Assembly (NCBI RefSeq): GCF_010095445.2
Contig: NZ_WFGV02000050.1
Location: 1-42,969, forward strand
Direction: 5' to 3'
Origin: Pseudomonas sp. TNT3
Lineage (GTDB): Bacteria; Pseudomonadota; Gammaproteobacteria; Pseudomonadales; Pseudomonadaceae
Length of the DNA stretch: 42,969 nucleotides
Both the position numbers and the translations under genes were made by a program. Below are positions 1 to 7,830 of this stretch, one piece after another. The notes beneath the pieces were generated by a model that saw only the letters and a program-made list of their open reading frames with translations, ran no database searches and was not told the origin of the DNA. Every line of letters begins with the position of its first letter. Position 1 is the stretch's first letter.

Positions 1-343
1 CTCCGGTCCTGCTCCGTGGGCCCGCCGCGATCGGCCATCCATGGCCGTGCGCGGCTAACCCGGCATCCATGCCGGGTTGCCCACTGCGCAGAACCTGCGC
101 TCGGCCTTCCGAGGGGGCAAGAAGATCAAAAGCAGATCAAAAGCCAAAGCGAGGCGGCCTGATAGCCGACCTGACTTTCGAAGCGCACGCGGTCACCTGT
201 GGGAGCCGAGCTTGCTCGCGATAGCGGCCTGACAGCCGACCATTCTCTTCGGATTTACCCGGATCAAACTGTGGGAGCTGGCCTGCCGGCGATGGCGGCC
301 ATGAAGGTGCCTCAATTCGCTCCGATACAACAAAACTCTCGCC
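1..343. repeat. Repeat-rich intergenic region
   Basis: No gene is seen. The first 120 nt hold closely packed hairpins: CGGCCAT/ATGGCCG (32-47), a perfect 10-bp stem AACCCGGCAT/ATGCCGGGTT with a 2-nt loop (57-78), GCGCAG/CTGCGC (86-100) and CGG/CCG (102-111), the last two enclosed by TTGCCC (77-82) and GGGCAA (115-120). A tandem 11-mer AGATCAAAAGC follows (123-133, 134-144). Then come two REP-like units in the same orientation (about 197-241 and 269-300), with GCGGCCTGAtAGCCGACC-like cores at 155-172 and 224-241. I recognise this style of sequence as multicopy intergenic DNA of fluorescent pseudomonads; copy number cannot be checked here. Confidence 0.6.
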
Positions 344-1339
344 CTACGCCTGCTTGACCCTCATTAACTTCTTCAAAAGCGGTCTGCCCAGCATCAACAG
401 GAACACCGGTCCGCCCACCAGTAGATAGAAGTAGTAGGTCACCGCCCGCCAGATCAGAATCGCCGCTGCGGCAGTGGATTTACCCACCATGGGTGCCAGC
501 AGCGCTGCTGAAGTCAGTTCTGCCGCTCCGGCGCCGCCCGGCAACAGGCTGAATTGCCCCGCGCTGAGAGAGAGCATCTGGATCAAAAAGGTCCAGGCCC
601 ATTGCAGGTCCGCGCCCAGGCCGCGCAGTGCCAGGTACAACACGCTGTAGCGCAGCGCCCAATGCAGGCAAGTCAGTGCAAACACCGTGATCAATGTCTT
701 GCGGGGTAGCTTCAATGTGTCAGTGAACGCTGCCAGAAAATGCAGGAGTTTTCGTGCCCATCGCAGGCGCGTGCTGGCCTGGACGTTGAGACGAGCGAGC
801 AAACGACCGGTCAGGCGAATCAGCAAGCGGTGGTAGCGTGCCACTACCACGCAACTGACCAGACCACCGAACATCGAGAGGGCGCTGACCATCAGCAGCC
901 ACTCCATGCGCTGGCTCAGGTGCTGGAACAGTGCATAAATCAGGATCCCACTGAGCGCACAGAGAAAAAACACCAGGTCACTTAACTGGTCCATTGCAAA
1001 TACAGCGCTGCCCCTGGCCGGTCGGACGCCGTTACGGGCGAGCAGTGCCATGATCGTCAGCGGTCCACCGCTGCCCCCGGGCGTGGCGCAATAGGCAAAT
1101 TCGGCGGCCATCACCACGCCAAGGCTTTTCACCCGGCCGACCTTGTCGCGCTGATCGCCCAGCAATAGACGTAAACGCAGGGTGTTAAGCACCCAGCACA
1201 GCAGGATCATGCCGAACATGATGAGAAGCCAATGCAACGGAAAGTTGCGCAGCCGGTACCAGGTTTCGTTGCCTCCGAGCAGGGAGGGGATCAGCACCGC
1301 AACCAGCAGCGCGACGAGCAGCAGAATTCCGCGACTCAT
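344..1339 (-). CDS. LPG-synthase-type (UPF0104) integral membrane protein
   Basis: A 331-residue polytopic inner-membrane protein with about eight hydrophobic helices, beginning at residues 3-22. It resembles the N-terminal flippase-like domain of lysylphosphatidylglycerol synthases (YbhN/UPF0104 family) but has no aminoacyl-transferase domain. Family-like signatures are the glycine-rich loop CATPGGSGGPLTIMALLARNG (about 83-103) and LSLSAGQFSLLPGGAGAAEL (about 256-275). Such proteins are thought to move or handle lipid-linked substrates; the substrate here is unknown. The ATG overlaps the upstream deacetylase stop as ATGA, so the two are translationally coupled. It is the last gene of a three-gene operon with a glycosyltransferase and a deacetylase, which suggests a role in making or translocating a glycosylated lipid (inference). 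Confidence 0.85.
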   Translation of the reverse strand: MSRGILLLVALLVAVLIPSLLGGNETWYRLRNFPLHWLLIMFGMILLCWVLNTLRLRLLLGDQRDKVGRVKSLGVVMAAEFAYCATPGGSGGPLTIMALLARNGVRPARGSAVFAMDQLSDLVFFLCALSGILIYALFQHLSQRMEWLLMVSALSMFGGLVSCVVVARYHRLLIRLTGRLLARLNVQASTRLRWARKLLHFLAAFTDTLKLPRKTLITVFALTCLHWALRYSVLYLALRGLGADLQWAWTFLIQMLSLSAGQFSLLPGGAGAAELTSAALLAPMVGKSTAAAAILIWRAVTYYFYLLVGGPVFLLMLGRPLLKKLMRVKQA

Positions 1340-2112
1340 GCCGCGTGACCGATGCGCTGGTTTTGCCGTTCAAGCCACCGGGCTTTGGTCATGGGGACGC
1401 GGCCTTCGTCGAGCAGTCGTTTAAGGGTTTGTAGCCAATAATTGCGTGAAAACTCATGGCGCATGTCCACTGGATGCAGGCCGAGACGAATCACGGGTGC
1501 ATGCCGCCGATGTTGTTCACGATAATCGCTGATCCACTTCGACAATCCCCGGCGCCATGGGCTACGCGCGCTCCAGACCAGTCCGGGTGCATCAACCGTG
1601 CTGAAATCGGGCAAGCGATACAGGTGCTGCGGGTCGCTGGTGTAGCTCAGCGGTAACTGGCGCAGTGCCTCGCGTGTCCCCTCGCTCATCAGCCAGGCTG
1701 GCGCGACGAAGCCATGAAGCGGCCAGTTGTAGCGATCAAACAGTTCGATGCCTGCGCGTAAGCGGGCAAGGGCCGCCTGTTCGGACAGGGTGTAGAACTC
1801 ACCTTCGTGGGTGTAGACCCGACGCATGAACCAGTCCCGTGGATTACTCGGTTTCGTGCCGTCATCGCAATGAAAGTAGCCGTGAAGAGCCAGTTCATCA
1901 CCTCGGGCGACGCGATGGGTGAGCATTTGCCGGAAGTCCGGGTGAGCATCGAGATTGTTGTGCCGGTGAAAATCGGGCACGACCAGCCAGGTCATCGGCA
2001 CATCGCCCAAGGCGTCGACGGCTTCAACGAAAGGTTGGTAGTCGGCCCAGGTTTGTGGCGCGACATCATGCAGCACCAATAACAGGCTGGGCGAGTTCAT
2101 GGCTTTATCCAT
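1336..2112 (-). CDS. DUF2334 polysaccharide-deacetylase-like protein
   Basis: About 258 residues. The N-terminal LLLVLHDVAPQTW strand and the later ELALHGYFH motif are typical of the DUF2334/NodB-like fold; the Asp-Asp of the metal site appears only as HDVAP, and HGYFH supplies further metal-ligand histidines. Expected activity is removal of acyl groups from a sugar, but the substrate is not known. I start at 2112 (MDKAMNSP), which overlaps the glycosyltransferase stop by 8 nt; an internal ATG at 2100 (MNSPSLLLV) is an equally possible start. The reading frame stays open further upstream, but that part lies over the glycosyltransferase and is not coding. No signal peptide is seen, so it probably acts in the cytoplasm or on the inner membrane face. 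Confidence 0.85.
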   Translation of the reverse strand: MDKAMNSPSLLLVLHDVAPQTWADYQPFVEAVDALGDVPMTWLVVPDFHRHNNLDAHPDFRQMLTHRVARGDELALHGYFHCDDGTKPSNPRDWFMRRVYTHEGEFYTLSEQAALARLRAGIELFDRYNWPLHGFVAPAWLMSEGTREALRQLPLSYTSDPQHLYRLPDFSTVDAPGLVWSARSPWRRGLSKWISDYREQHRRHAPVIRLGLHPVDMRHEFSRNYWLQTLKRLLDEGRVPMTKARWLERQNQRIGHAA

Positions 2113-3226
2113 TGGCCGTCCGCGGCCAGTGGTTGCCGAGCACGGCGTGGTAGTGCCCCAGAAGACTATTGACCACGGTGTCCCAGGCGTAATGCTGTTC
2201 GACATGGGCGCGGGCTTTTTTACCAAGCTCTGCACTGCCTGAGTGGAACAGTTCGCGGACCGCACTGGCCATCGCCGACGAATTGTTCGGGGCGCAGAGC
2301 AAGCCACATTGATCAGTGACGATCTCCTTGAATGCCCCGGCATCAACGGCGATGACCGGGATGCCGCTGGCCATGGCCTCCAGAATGACCAGGCCGAAAG
2401 TTTCCTGGTCGCCGGCATGCACCAGCGCATCGGCACTGGCTAACAATCGCGCCACCTGTGCAGCCGGGCAGAACTCATCGACGACGGTAACGTTATCCGG
2501 CACGACTGCCGGCATGGACGAGCCGACCAGTAGCAGATGATAGCGAGCACCTAGCTGTTTCATGCAATCGAGCAGCACCGGCAGGTTCTTTTCCTTGGAG
2601 CCGCGCCCGGCAAAAATCAGCAAATGGGTCTCTTCAGCAATGCCCAGTTCGGCCCTTAGTTCCGGGTCCCTTGCGCCAGGATTGAATGTTTGCAGGTCGA
2701 CGCCCAAAGGCTGGACGTAAACATTCTTGACCCCAAGCCCCTTGAGTTTTTCAGCCATGACCTGGCTCGGCGCCAGCACCCGGTCGAAGTTGCCATAAAG
2801 TCTGCTGACATAGGCTTCGACATTCGGGGTCACCCAGTTGCCCATGCGATTGCTGCACAGCAACGGCAAGTCGGAGTGATAGAAACCAATCACCGGCACA
2901 TCCAGTTGACGCTTCGCATCTAAAGCAGCCCAGGCGGTGAGGTATGGATCGCCGACTTCTATGAGATCAGGCTGCAAATCCTGCAGGACGTTTCGCCACG
3001 GAGCCAAACGTACGGGGAAACGGTAGCCCTTGCCGAAGGGCAGGGCGGGAGCGGGAACGGTGAAAATGCCATCCCGTTCGCTCAGGTGGGCACCGGGGAT
3101 CAGCAGGCTGTGGCGAATGCCAGGCTTGATCCCCAGGCGTCGGTGTTTGGCATCCAGATACGTGCGCACGCCACCGCTGGCAGGGGCGTAGAACATGGTT
3201 ATGTCAGCGATATGCACGATGAGCAT
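2105..3226 (-). CDS. GT4-family glycosyltransferase
   Basis: A 373-residue retaining glycosyltransferase with two Rossmann-like halves (GT-B fold). The C-terminal half shows the donor-binding features: LLIFAGRGSKEKN (about 207-219) and the E-x7-E type motif HAGDQETFGLVILEAMASGIPVIAVDAG (about 271-298). The N-terminal half has ADITMFYAPASGGVRTYLDAK, an acceptor-side glycine-rich loop. Members transfer sugar from a nucleotide sugar, often to a lipid (phosphatidylinositol mannosyltransferase-like relatives). It is the first gene of an operon with the DUF2334 deacetylase and the membrane protein downstream, so a lipid acceptor is plausible (inference). It ends in TAA overlapping the next start. 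Confidence 0.9.
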   Translation of the reverse strand: MLIVHIADITMFYAPASGGVRTYLDAKHRRLGIKPGIRHSLLIPGAHLSERDGIFTVPAPALPFGKGYRFPVRLAPWRNVLQDLQPDLIEVGDPYLTAWAALDAKRQLDVPVIGFYHSDLPLLCSNRMGNWVTPNVEAYVSRLYGNFDRVLAPSQVMAEKLKGLGVKNVYVQPLGVDLQTFNPGARDPELRAELGIAEETHLLIFAGRGSKEKNLPVLLDCMKQLGARYHLLLVGSSMPAVVPDNVTVVDEFCPAAQVARLLASADALVHAGDQETFGLVILEAMASGIPVIAVDAGAFKEIVTDQCGLLCAPNNSSAMASAVRELFHSGSAELGKKARAHVEQHYAWDTVVNSLLGHYHAVLGNHWPRTANG

Positions 3227-3378
3227 CCCTCCGGTCCGTTGTTCTCCCTTGGTTGACCTTTATGAAGGATAGATGTTCGGTTGGGGTTTGCTGGCGCAGG
3301 GGTTAGTGGGGGGCGGTGAGAGCAAGACCGCCATCGCTGCATCGGTATCTACACATCTTTCAGGAGCTGCCAAAGTCC

Positions 3379-3407
3379 TGTGGCGCGGGAGTCATTCCCT
3401 CGCCACA
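3379..3407. repeat. Single REP-like hairpin
   Basis: The 12-nt arms TGTGGCGCGGGA and TCCCTCGCCACA pair with one mismatch around GTCAT. The arm matches the 'TGTGGCGAGGGA' variant of Pseudomonas REP elements. It sits in the 234-nt gap between the chemoreceptor stop and the glycosyltransferase start and might also serve as a 3' end for the chemoreceptor mRNA, although no T run follows. The rest of the gap shows nothing else. Confidence 0.6.
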
Positions 3408-3460
3408 AGTTCGGTGTGTTCTACGACGAGATACGTAGATCTGATGGAGCGCCAACCGTT

Positions 3461-5350
3461 CTAGATTCGGAAACTCCCCACCAACTGTTTCAAGCGCGCG
3501 GCCTGCTGTTCAAGGTCGGAACACGCCCGCAACGTCGATTGCAGGTTTTCCACGCCTTCCTGGTTCAGCGTATTGATCTCCGTGATGTCGACGTTGATCG
3601 ATTCAACCACGGCCGTCTGTTCTTCGGTCGCGGTGGCCACCGACTGGTTCATGCCGTCGATCTCGCCAATCCGCAAGGTGACGCTGTTCAAGCGTTCACC
3701 GGCGAGGTTGGCGATGTCCACGCTGTCCTGGCTGTGGCGCTGGCTGTCGCTCATGTTGCTGACGGATTCACGGGCGCCGACTTGCAGTTCCTCGATCATG
3801 GTCTGAACCTGTTGCGCCGATTCCTGGGTGCGATGCGCCAGGTTGCGCACTTCATCGGCCACCACCGCAAATCCACGTCCCGCTTCACCCGCTCGCGCTG
3901 CTTCGATCGCCGCGTTGAGGGCCAACAGGTTAGTTTGCTGGGAGATGCTGGTGATCACTTCAAGAATCTGGCCGATGTTCACGGTTTTGCTGTTCAGCGA
4001 TTCGATGTTGGTGCTCGACGCGCTGAGCATGCTCGACAGCTGATTCATCGCGGCAATGCTGCGGTCCACCACTTGCTGGCCGTCTTCGGCCAGGTTGCGG
4101 GCGTCGCTGGCCTGACTCGAGGCCTGTGCAGCGTTGCGGGCGATTTCCTGGGTGGCGGCGCCGAGCTGGTTGATCGCCGCGGCTACGCTGCTGGTGCGTG
4201 AGGCTTGTTGGTCAGAGTTGAACATCGACGAGTTTGAAGCGGCGAGCACGCGCAGGGCCACTTCGTTGACTTGGCCGGTGGCCGATGACACTTCGCGGAT
4301 CGAACCGTGGATACGTTCCACAAAGCGGTTGAATGCGGTGCCGAGGACACCAAACTCGTCGTTGTTCTGGATGGTCAGGCGCTTGGTCAGATCGCCTTCA
4401 CCGTCGGCAATGTCTTCCATGGCGCGGGTCATGACATGCAGCGGCTGGATCAGGATGCGGATCAGCATGCCCAGCAAGGCAATGATGATTGCCACGGCAA
4501 TAAGGGTCGCGACGACGGCCGAGGTGCGAAATTCGCTAAGCATCGAGAAGGCTTTTTCTTTATCCACCGATAAACCGATGTACCAGTTCACCGAAGGCAG
4601 GCCTTTGACGGGGGTGAAGTTGACGATGCGGGTCTTGCCATCCACTTCCACTTCGCTGAAATCGCTGCTGATACGCGGCGTGTTGCGTGGATAGGCCTCG
4701 CTCAACGTTTTCATCACCAGCGATTTGTCCGGGTGCACCAGGATCTTGCCGTCGGCGCTGACCAGGAATGCGTAGCCCATGCCATCGAAATCCCGAGCGC
4801 TGAGGGTGTCGATCAAGGTTTGCAGGCTCAGGTCGCCACCGACCACGCCGATGCTCTGACCGGCCTTCTTCGAGGCGCTGGCGATGGAAATGATGGTTTG
4901 GCCCGTGGCCGCATCGACGTAAGGTTCGGTCAGCGTCGCAGTGTTGCTGCTTTCGGCGCCTTTGTACCAAGGGCGCACGCGCGGATCGAAGCCAGCAGGC
5001 ATTTTCGCGTCCGGGCGAATGGTGAAGCTGCCGGTGGCATCGCCAAGGTAGGACGCCATGAAGGTCGATGTCAGGGCTTTCTGCTCGAGCAGGCTGTCAA
5101 CCATGGACCGCTCGGGGTTGAGGGCGATGTTCTGGGCAAGGTTGTCGATCAACAGGATGCGGCCGGTCAACCAGGTCTGAATGTTGCTGGCGGTAACATC
5201 GCCCATTTCAGTGAGGTAGTTGTCCAGGTCTTCGCGGATGGCGGTACGCTGCAAGTAGTCGTTGTACAGCGTGAACGAGGCGAAGGCGGCGATGACAATG
5301 AGCGCGGCGGCAAGCAGTATCTTATGGCTGAAACGCAGATTTTTGTTCAT
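3461..5350 (-). CDS. dCache methyl-accepting chemotaxis protein (PctA/CtaA-like)
   Basis: A 629-residue transmembrane chemoreceptor, the same length as P. aeruginosa PctA and very similar to it. Order: TM1 (about 10-30), periplasmic dCache_1 ligand domain (about 35-275), TM2 (about 280-302), HAMP (about 303-357), then the long cytoplasmic signalling helix with the conserved hairpin tip EVITSISQQTNLLALNAAIE and flanking methylation helices. The domain carries the known amino-acid-binding pattern R126, W128, Y129, Y144 and D173 (PctA numbering is identical), but residue 121 is Phe where PctA has Tyr. It probably mediates taxis to L-amino acids through CheA/CheW. It is monocistronic, and a sigma-28-like promoter lies upstream at 5481-5507. 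Confidence 0.93.
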   Translation of the reverse strand: MNKNLRFSHKILLAAALIVIAAFASFTLYNDYLQRTAIREDLDNYLTEMGDVTASNIQTWLTGRILLIDNLAQNIALNPERSMVDSLLEQKALTSTFMASYLGDATGSFTIRPDAKMPAGFDPRVRPWYKGAESSNTATLTEPYVDAATGQTIISIASASKKAGQSIGVVGGDLSLQTLIDTLSARDFDGMGYAFLVSADGKILVHPDKSLVMKTLSEAYPRNTPRISSDFSEVEVDGKTRIVNFTPVKGLPSVNWYIGLSVDKEKAFSMLSEFRTSAVVATLIAVAIIIALLGMLIRILIQPLHVMTRAMEDIADGEGDLTKRLTIQNNDEFGVLGTAFNRFVERIHGSIREVSSATGQVNEVALRVLAASNSSMFNSDQQASRTSSVAAAINQLGAATQEIARNAAQASSQASDARNLAEDGQQVVDRSIAAMNQLSSMLSASSTNIESLNSKTVNIGQILEVITSISQQTNLLALNAAIEAARAGEAGRGFAVVADEVRNLAHRTQESAQQVQTMIEELQVGARESVSNMSDSQRHSQDSVDIANLAGERLNSVTLRIGEIDGMNQSVATATEEQTAVVESINVDITEINTLNQEGVENLQSTLRACSDLEQQAARLKQLVGSFRI

Positions 5351-5480
5351 GGCTTGGGGTTCCGCTAAGGTCTTAATGTCAAGGGCGTGCTTTTATAAAG
5401 GAACGCGAAAGGGGTGGTGGTAAACACAAGCGGATAGTTCCGTGCTCTCCTTAGGGAATTACCGACGCTATTAGTCTTTT

Positions 5481-5507
5481 ATATCGGCCGTGAAGGATCA
5501 AAGATTA
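5481..5507 (-). promoter_or_regulatory. Candidate sigma-28 (FliA) promoter of the chemoreceptor gene
   Basis: Read on the minus strand, TAAT (5507-5504) is followed by exactly 15 nt and then GCCGATAT (5488-5481). The FliA consensus is TAAA-N15-GCCGATAA, so 10 of 12 positions match with ideal spacing. Start of transcription would be near 5470-5475, giving a leader of about 120 nt before the ATG at 5350. Chemoreceptors are commonly FliA-dependent. The element overlaps the 5' end of the divergent yjgR gene. Confidence 0.55.
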
Positions 5508-5510
5508 ACC

Positions 5511-7010
5511 ATGGGTGACAAAATGCCTGACTCCTTGCAACTCGTTATCGGTGCCGATCTCGCGGGGCAGCCGATCGCCCAGGCGATGCGTCTCGCAAAC
5601 CGCCATGGCCTGGTCGCCGGCGCTACCGGGACCGGCAAAACCGTCACCTTGCAACGCCTGGCCGAAGCCTTCAGCGATGCCGGCGTGGCGGTGTTCGCGG
5701 CGGATATCAAAGGCGACCTGTGCGGGCTGGGCGCTGCCGCAAACCCACAGGGCAAGATCGCCGAGCGGATCGCCGGGATGCCCTGGCTGAACTACACACC
5801 TCAGGCGTATCCGGTGACGTTGTGGGATATCCATGGCCAGTCGGGTCACCCGTTGCGCACGACTTTGAGCGAGATGGGCCCGTTGCTGCTGGGCAGCCTT
5901 CTGGAACTGACTGACAGTCAGCAGTCGGCGCTGTATGCCGCGTTTAAGGTGGCCGACCGTGAAGGTCTGTTGTTGCTGGATCTCAAGGATCTGAAGGCGC
6001 TGCTCAATCATTTGCGCGACCACCCGGAGTCATTGGGCGATGACGCCGCACTGATGACCACCGGTTCCAGCCAGGCATTATTGCGGCGCCTGGCGACGCT
6101 TGAGCAGCAGGGGGCGGAAGCGCTGTTTGGCGAGCCTGCCCTGCAACTTGAAGACATATTGCAGCCGGCCGTCGATGGTCGCGGGCGCATTCACCTGCTT
6201 GATGCCAGCCGTCTGGTGCACGAGGCCCCGAAGGTCTACGCGACGTTCCTGCTGTGGCTGCTGGCCGAGCTGTTCGAGCAACTGCCGGAACGCGGCGATG
6301 CGGAAAAACCGTTGCTGGCGCTGTTTTTCGACGAAGCACATTTGTTATTCGCTGGCACGCCCAAAGCCTTGCAGGACCGCCTGGAACAAGTGGTGCGGCT
6401 GATTCGCTCGAAAGGTGTCGGGGTGTATTTCGTCACCCAATCGCCGGGCGATCTGCCGGATGATGTGCTGGCACAGCTTGGCCTGCGCATCCAGCACGGG
6501 CTGCGCGCGTTTACCGCCAAGGAGCAGAAGTCCCTGAGGGCGGTGGCTGAGGGTTTCCGCCCGAACCCGGCATTCGATGCCTTGGCAGTGTTGACGGAGC
6601 TGGGCATCGGCGAGGCGCTGGTCGGTACGTTGCAGACCAAGGGCACGCCGGAGATGGTCCAGCGGGTGCTGATCGCGCCACCGCAATCGCGGATCGGGCC
6701 GTTGACCGAGACGGAGCGCACAGTGCTCATTGCAGGGTCGCCGTTCAAGGGGCGTTACGACAAACCGATCGATCGCGAATCGGCCTATGAAGTATTGATG
6801 GGGCGCAAGGGATTGGCGCCCGAGCCTGAAGCGTTGCCGGGAAAACCCGCCGCTGAAGAGCCAAGCTTTACCGACAAGGCCGGGGAGTTTCTCGGCACTG
6901 CTGCAGGGCAGGCACTGAAATCAGCGATGCGACAGGCGGCTAACCAGTTGGGCCGGCAATTGGTGCGCGGGTTAATGGGGTCGCTGCTGGGTGGCAGCAA
7001 AAAACGCTAA
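5511..7010 (+). CDS. yjgR: HerA/YjgR-like ATPase (DUF853)
   Basis: About 499 residues from the ATG at 5511. The P-loop GATGTGKT is at residues 37-44 and the Walker B segment LLALFFDEAHLLF has Asp274-Glu275; a HerA-type arginine/sensor region YFVTQSPGDLPDDVLAQLG follows. The C-terminal 30 residues are basic and amphipathic (RQAANQLGRQLVRGLMGSLL), perhaps for membrane or self-association. The family is widespread as a stand-alone HerA/FtsK-like ATPase; its cellular role is not established, and no nuclease partner (NurA) is next to it. Alternative starts are GTG 5490 (preferred less, because it overlaps the chemoreceptor promoter) and ATG 5523. Convergent with dciA across a strong hairpin. Confidence 0.85.
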   Translation: MGDKMPDSLQLVIGADLAGQPIAQAMRLANRHGLVAGATGTGKTVTLQRLAEAFSDAGVAVFAADIKGDLCGLGAAANPQGKIAERIAGMPWLNYTPQAYPVTLWDIHGQSGHPLRTTLSEMGPLLLGSLLELTDSQQSALYAAFKVADREGLLLLDLKDLKALLNHLRDHPESLGDDAALMTTGSSQALLRRLATLEQQGAEALFGEPALQLEDILQPAVDGRGRIHLLDASRLVHEAPKVYATFLLWLLAELFEQLPERGDAEKPLLALFFDEAHLLFAGTPKALQDRLEQVVRLIRSKGVGVYFVTQSPGDLPDDVLAQLGLRIQHGLRAFTAKEQKSLRAVAEGFRPNPAFDALAVLTELGIGEALVGTLQTKGTPEMVQRVLIAPPQSRIGPLTETERTVLIAGSPFKGRYDKPIDRESAYEVLMGRKGLAPEPEALPGKPAAEEPSFTDKAGEFLGTAAGQALKSAMRQAANQLGRQLVRGLMGSLLGGSKKR

Positions 7011-7014
7011 AAGC

Positions 7015-7057
7015 AAAAGATCGTCCGAACGCGACCCGAGCCTTCGGACGATCTTTT
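7015..7057. terminator. Bidirectional hairpin terminator (repeat copy 1)
   Basis: A perfect 15-bp stem (AAAAGATCGTCCGAA / TTCGGACGATCTTTT) with a 13-nt loop lies between the convergent genes yjgR and dciA. Both sides end in an A/T run, so it can stop transcription in either direction. An identical stem with a similar 13-nt loop occurs at 37991-38033. Confidence 0.8.
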
Positions 7058-7067
7058 GATCCTGCTT

Positions 7068-7523
7068 TCAATCCTTGGGTTTGGCGTGAGCCGCCAGTCG
7101 TTCAAGCGCAGCCCGCAGGTTCGGGTCGGTAATGCCATCGGCCGTCGCCTGGATGGTCGCCCCGGCGTCAACCGACAAGCTGATGGTATGCCCCGCCGCC
7201 CCTTGCGGGACAGTCGGTGGCTGCACCTTGAACAGGATGCGTGTCAGGCTGGCAAACTCATCGAACAGCTGCAATTGCCGTTGCAGGCGTTTTTGTTGAT
7301 AGCGCAGGCGGGTCGCCCAGTGGCCGTCGGTGACGATCAGCAACAGGCTCCCTTCGCGCCATGAAGCCACGTGGCAATGCTCGCGGGCAGCCGGCTGCAA
7401 TTGGCTTTCCAGCAGACGCTGGAGATGACCCAGGCGTTGAGCGTGGCCGAAGATGGCTTTCAGCGGTTTGGCTTCGCGAAGCAGGACGGCGGGTGCTCTG
7501 GCCGTAAGAGGGCGAAATGCCAT
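7068..7523 (-). CDS. dciA: DUF721 protein, DciA-type helicase loader
   Basis: 151 residues from the ATG at 7523 (MAFRPLTARAP); the frame is open further upstream but without homology-like sequence. The central region ACREHC-like WREGSLLLIVTDGHWATRLRYQQKRLQRQL (about 57-86) is the characteristic DUF721/DciA KH-like core. DciA is the ancestral bacterial loader or partner of the replicative helicase DnaB in species lacking DnaC. In Pseudomonas it lies next to secA, as here, and the two are divergent. The C-terminal tail is predicted to be flexible and rich in Ala/Pro/Lys. Confidence 0.85.
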   Translation of the reverse strand: MAFRPLTARAPAVLLREAKPLKAIFGHAQRLGHLQRLLESQLQPAAREHCHVASWREGSLLLIVTDGHWATRLRYQQKRLQRQLQLFDEFASLTRILFKVQPPTVPQGAAGHTISLSVDAGATIQATADGITDPNLRAALERLAAHAKPKD

Positions 7524-7830
7524 GATCAGACACCTGAAGTAACAGAGCCGCCATGTTAGCAGAAAGCACCCGATTGACCCGACCCATTGCTTTGCGAGCG
7601 CTTTACCCATTAAATCAACAAGTAACTTCTGCCGTGTATGACTTGAAGTTCAGCAAAAAGCCCTTATTTTAAGTGAGCCCCGTAACAACGCTGTGCCAGC
7701 ATCGTGGAACAACGCCACTTTCCTCACCATCGTTTCCGGGTAGAATGCTCGTTCGCATGCGGCCATGAGGGCTGCTCGGGCGACTCACGGGGCCGCCCTC
7801 CATCCCTTTAGTGTGGAAGATCCTGCCGAT
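7524..7830. promoter_or_regulatory. Divergent dciA/secA intergenic region
   Basis: This 307-nt gap must carry the promoters of both genes. A TAGAAT hexamer at 7741-7746 is a candidate -10 for secA, with only a poor -35 (TTTCCT, 7719-7724). A GCGGCC/GGCCGC pair brackets the segment about 7758-7796 in the predicted secA leader. No SecM-like arrest peptide is recognised. The frame upstream of the secA ATG stays open to 7765, but it has no family resemblance. Confidence 0.35.

Noticed and set aside
7765..7830. SecM-like or N-terminally extended SecA reading
   Set aside because: The extension has no family resemblance and the conserved SecA N-terminus with a ribosome-binding site is at 7831.
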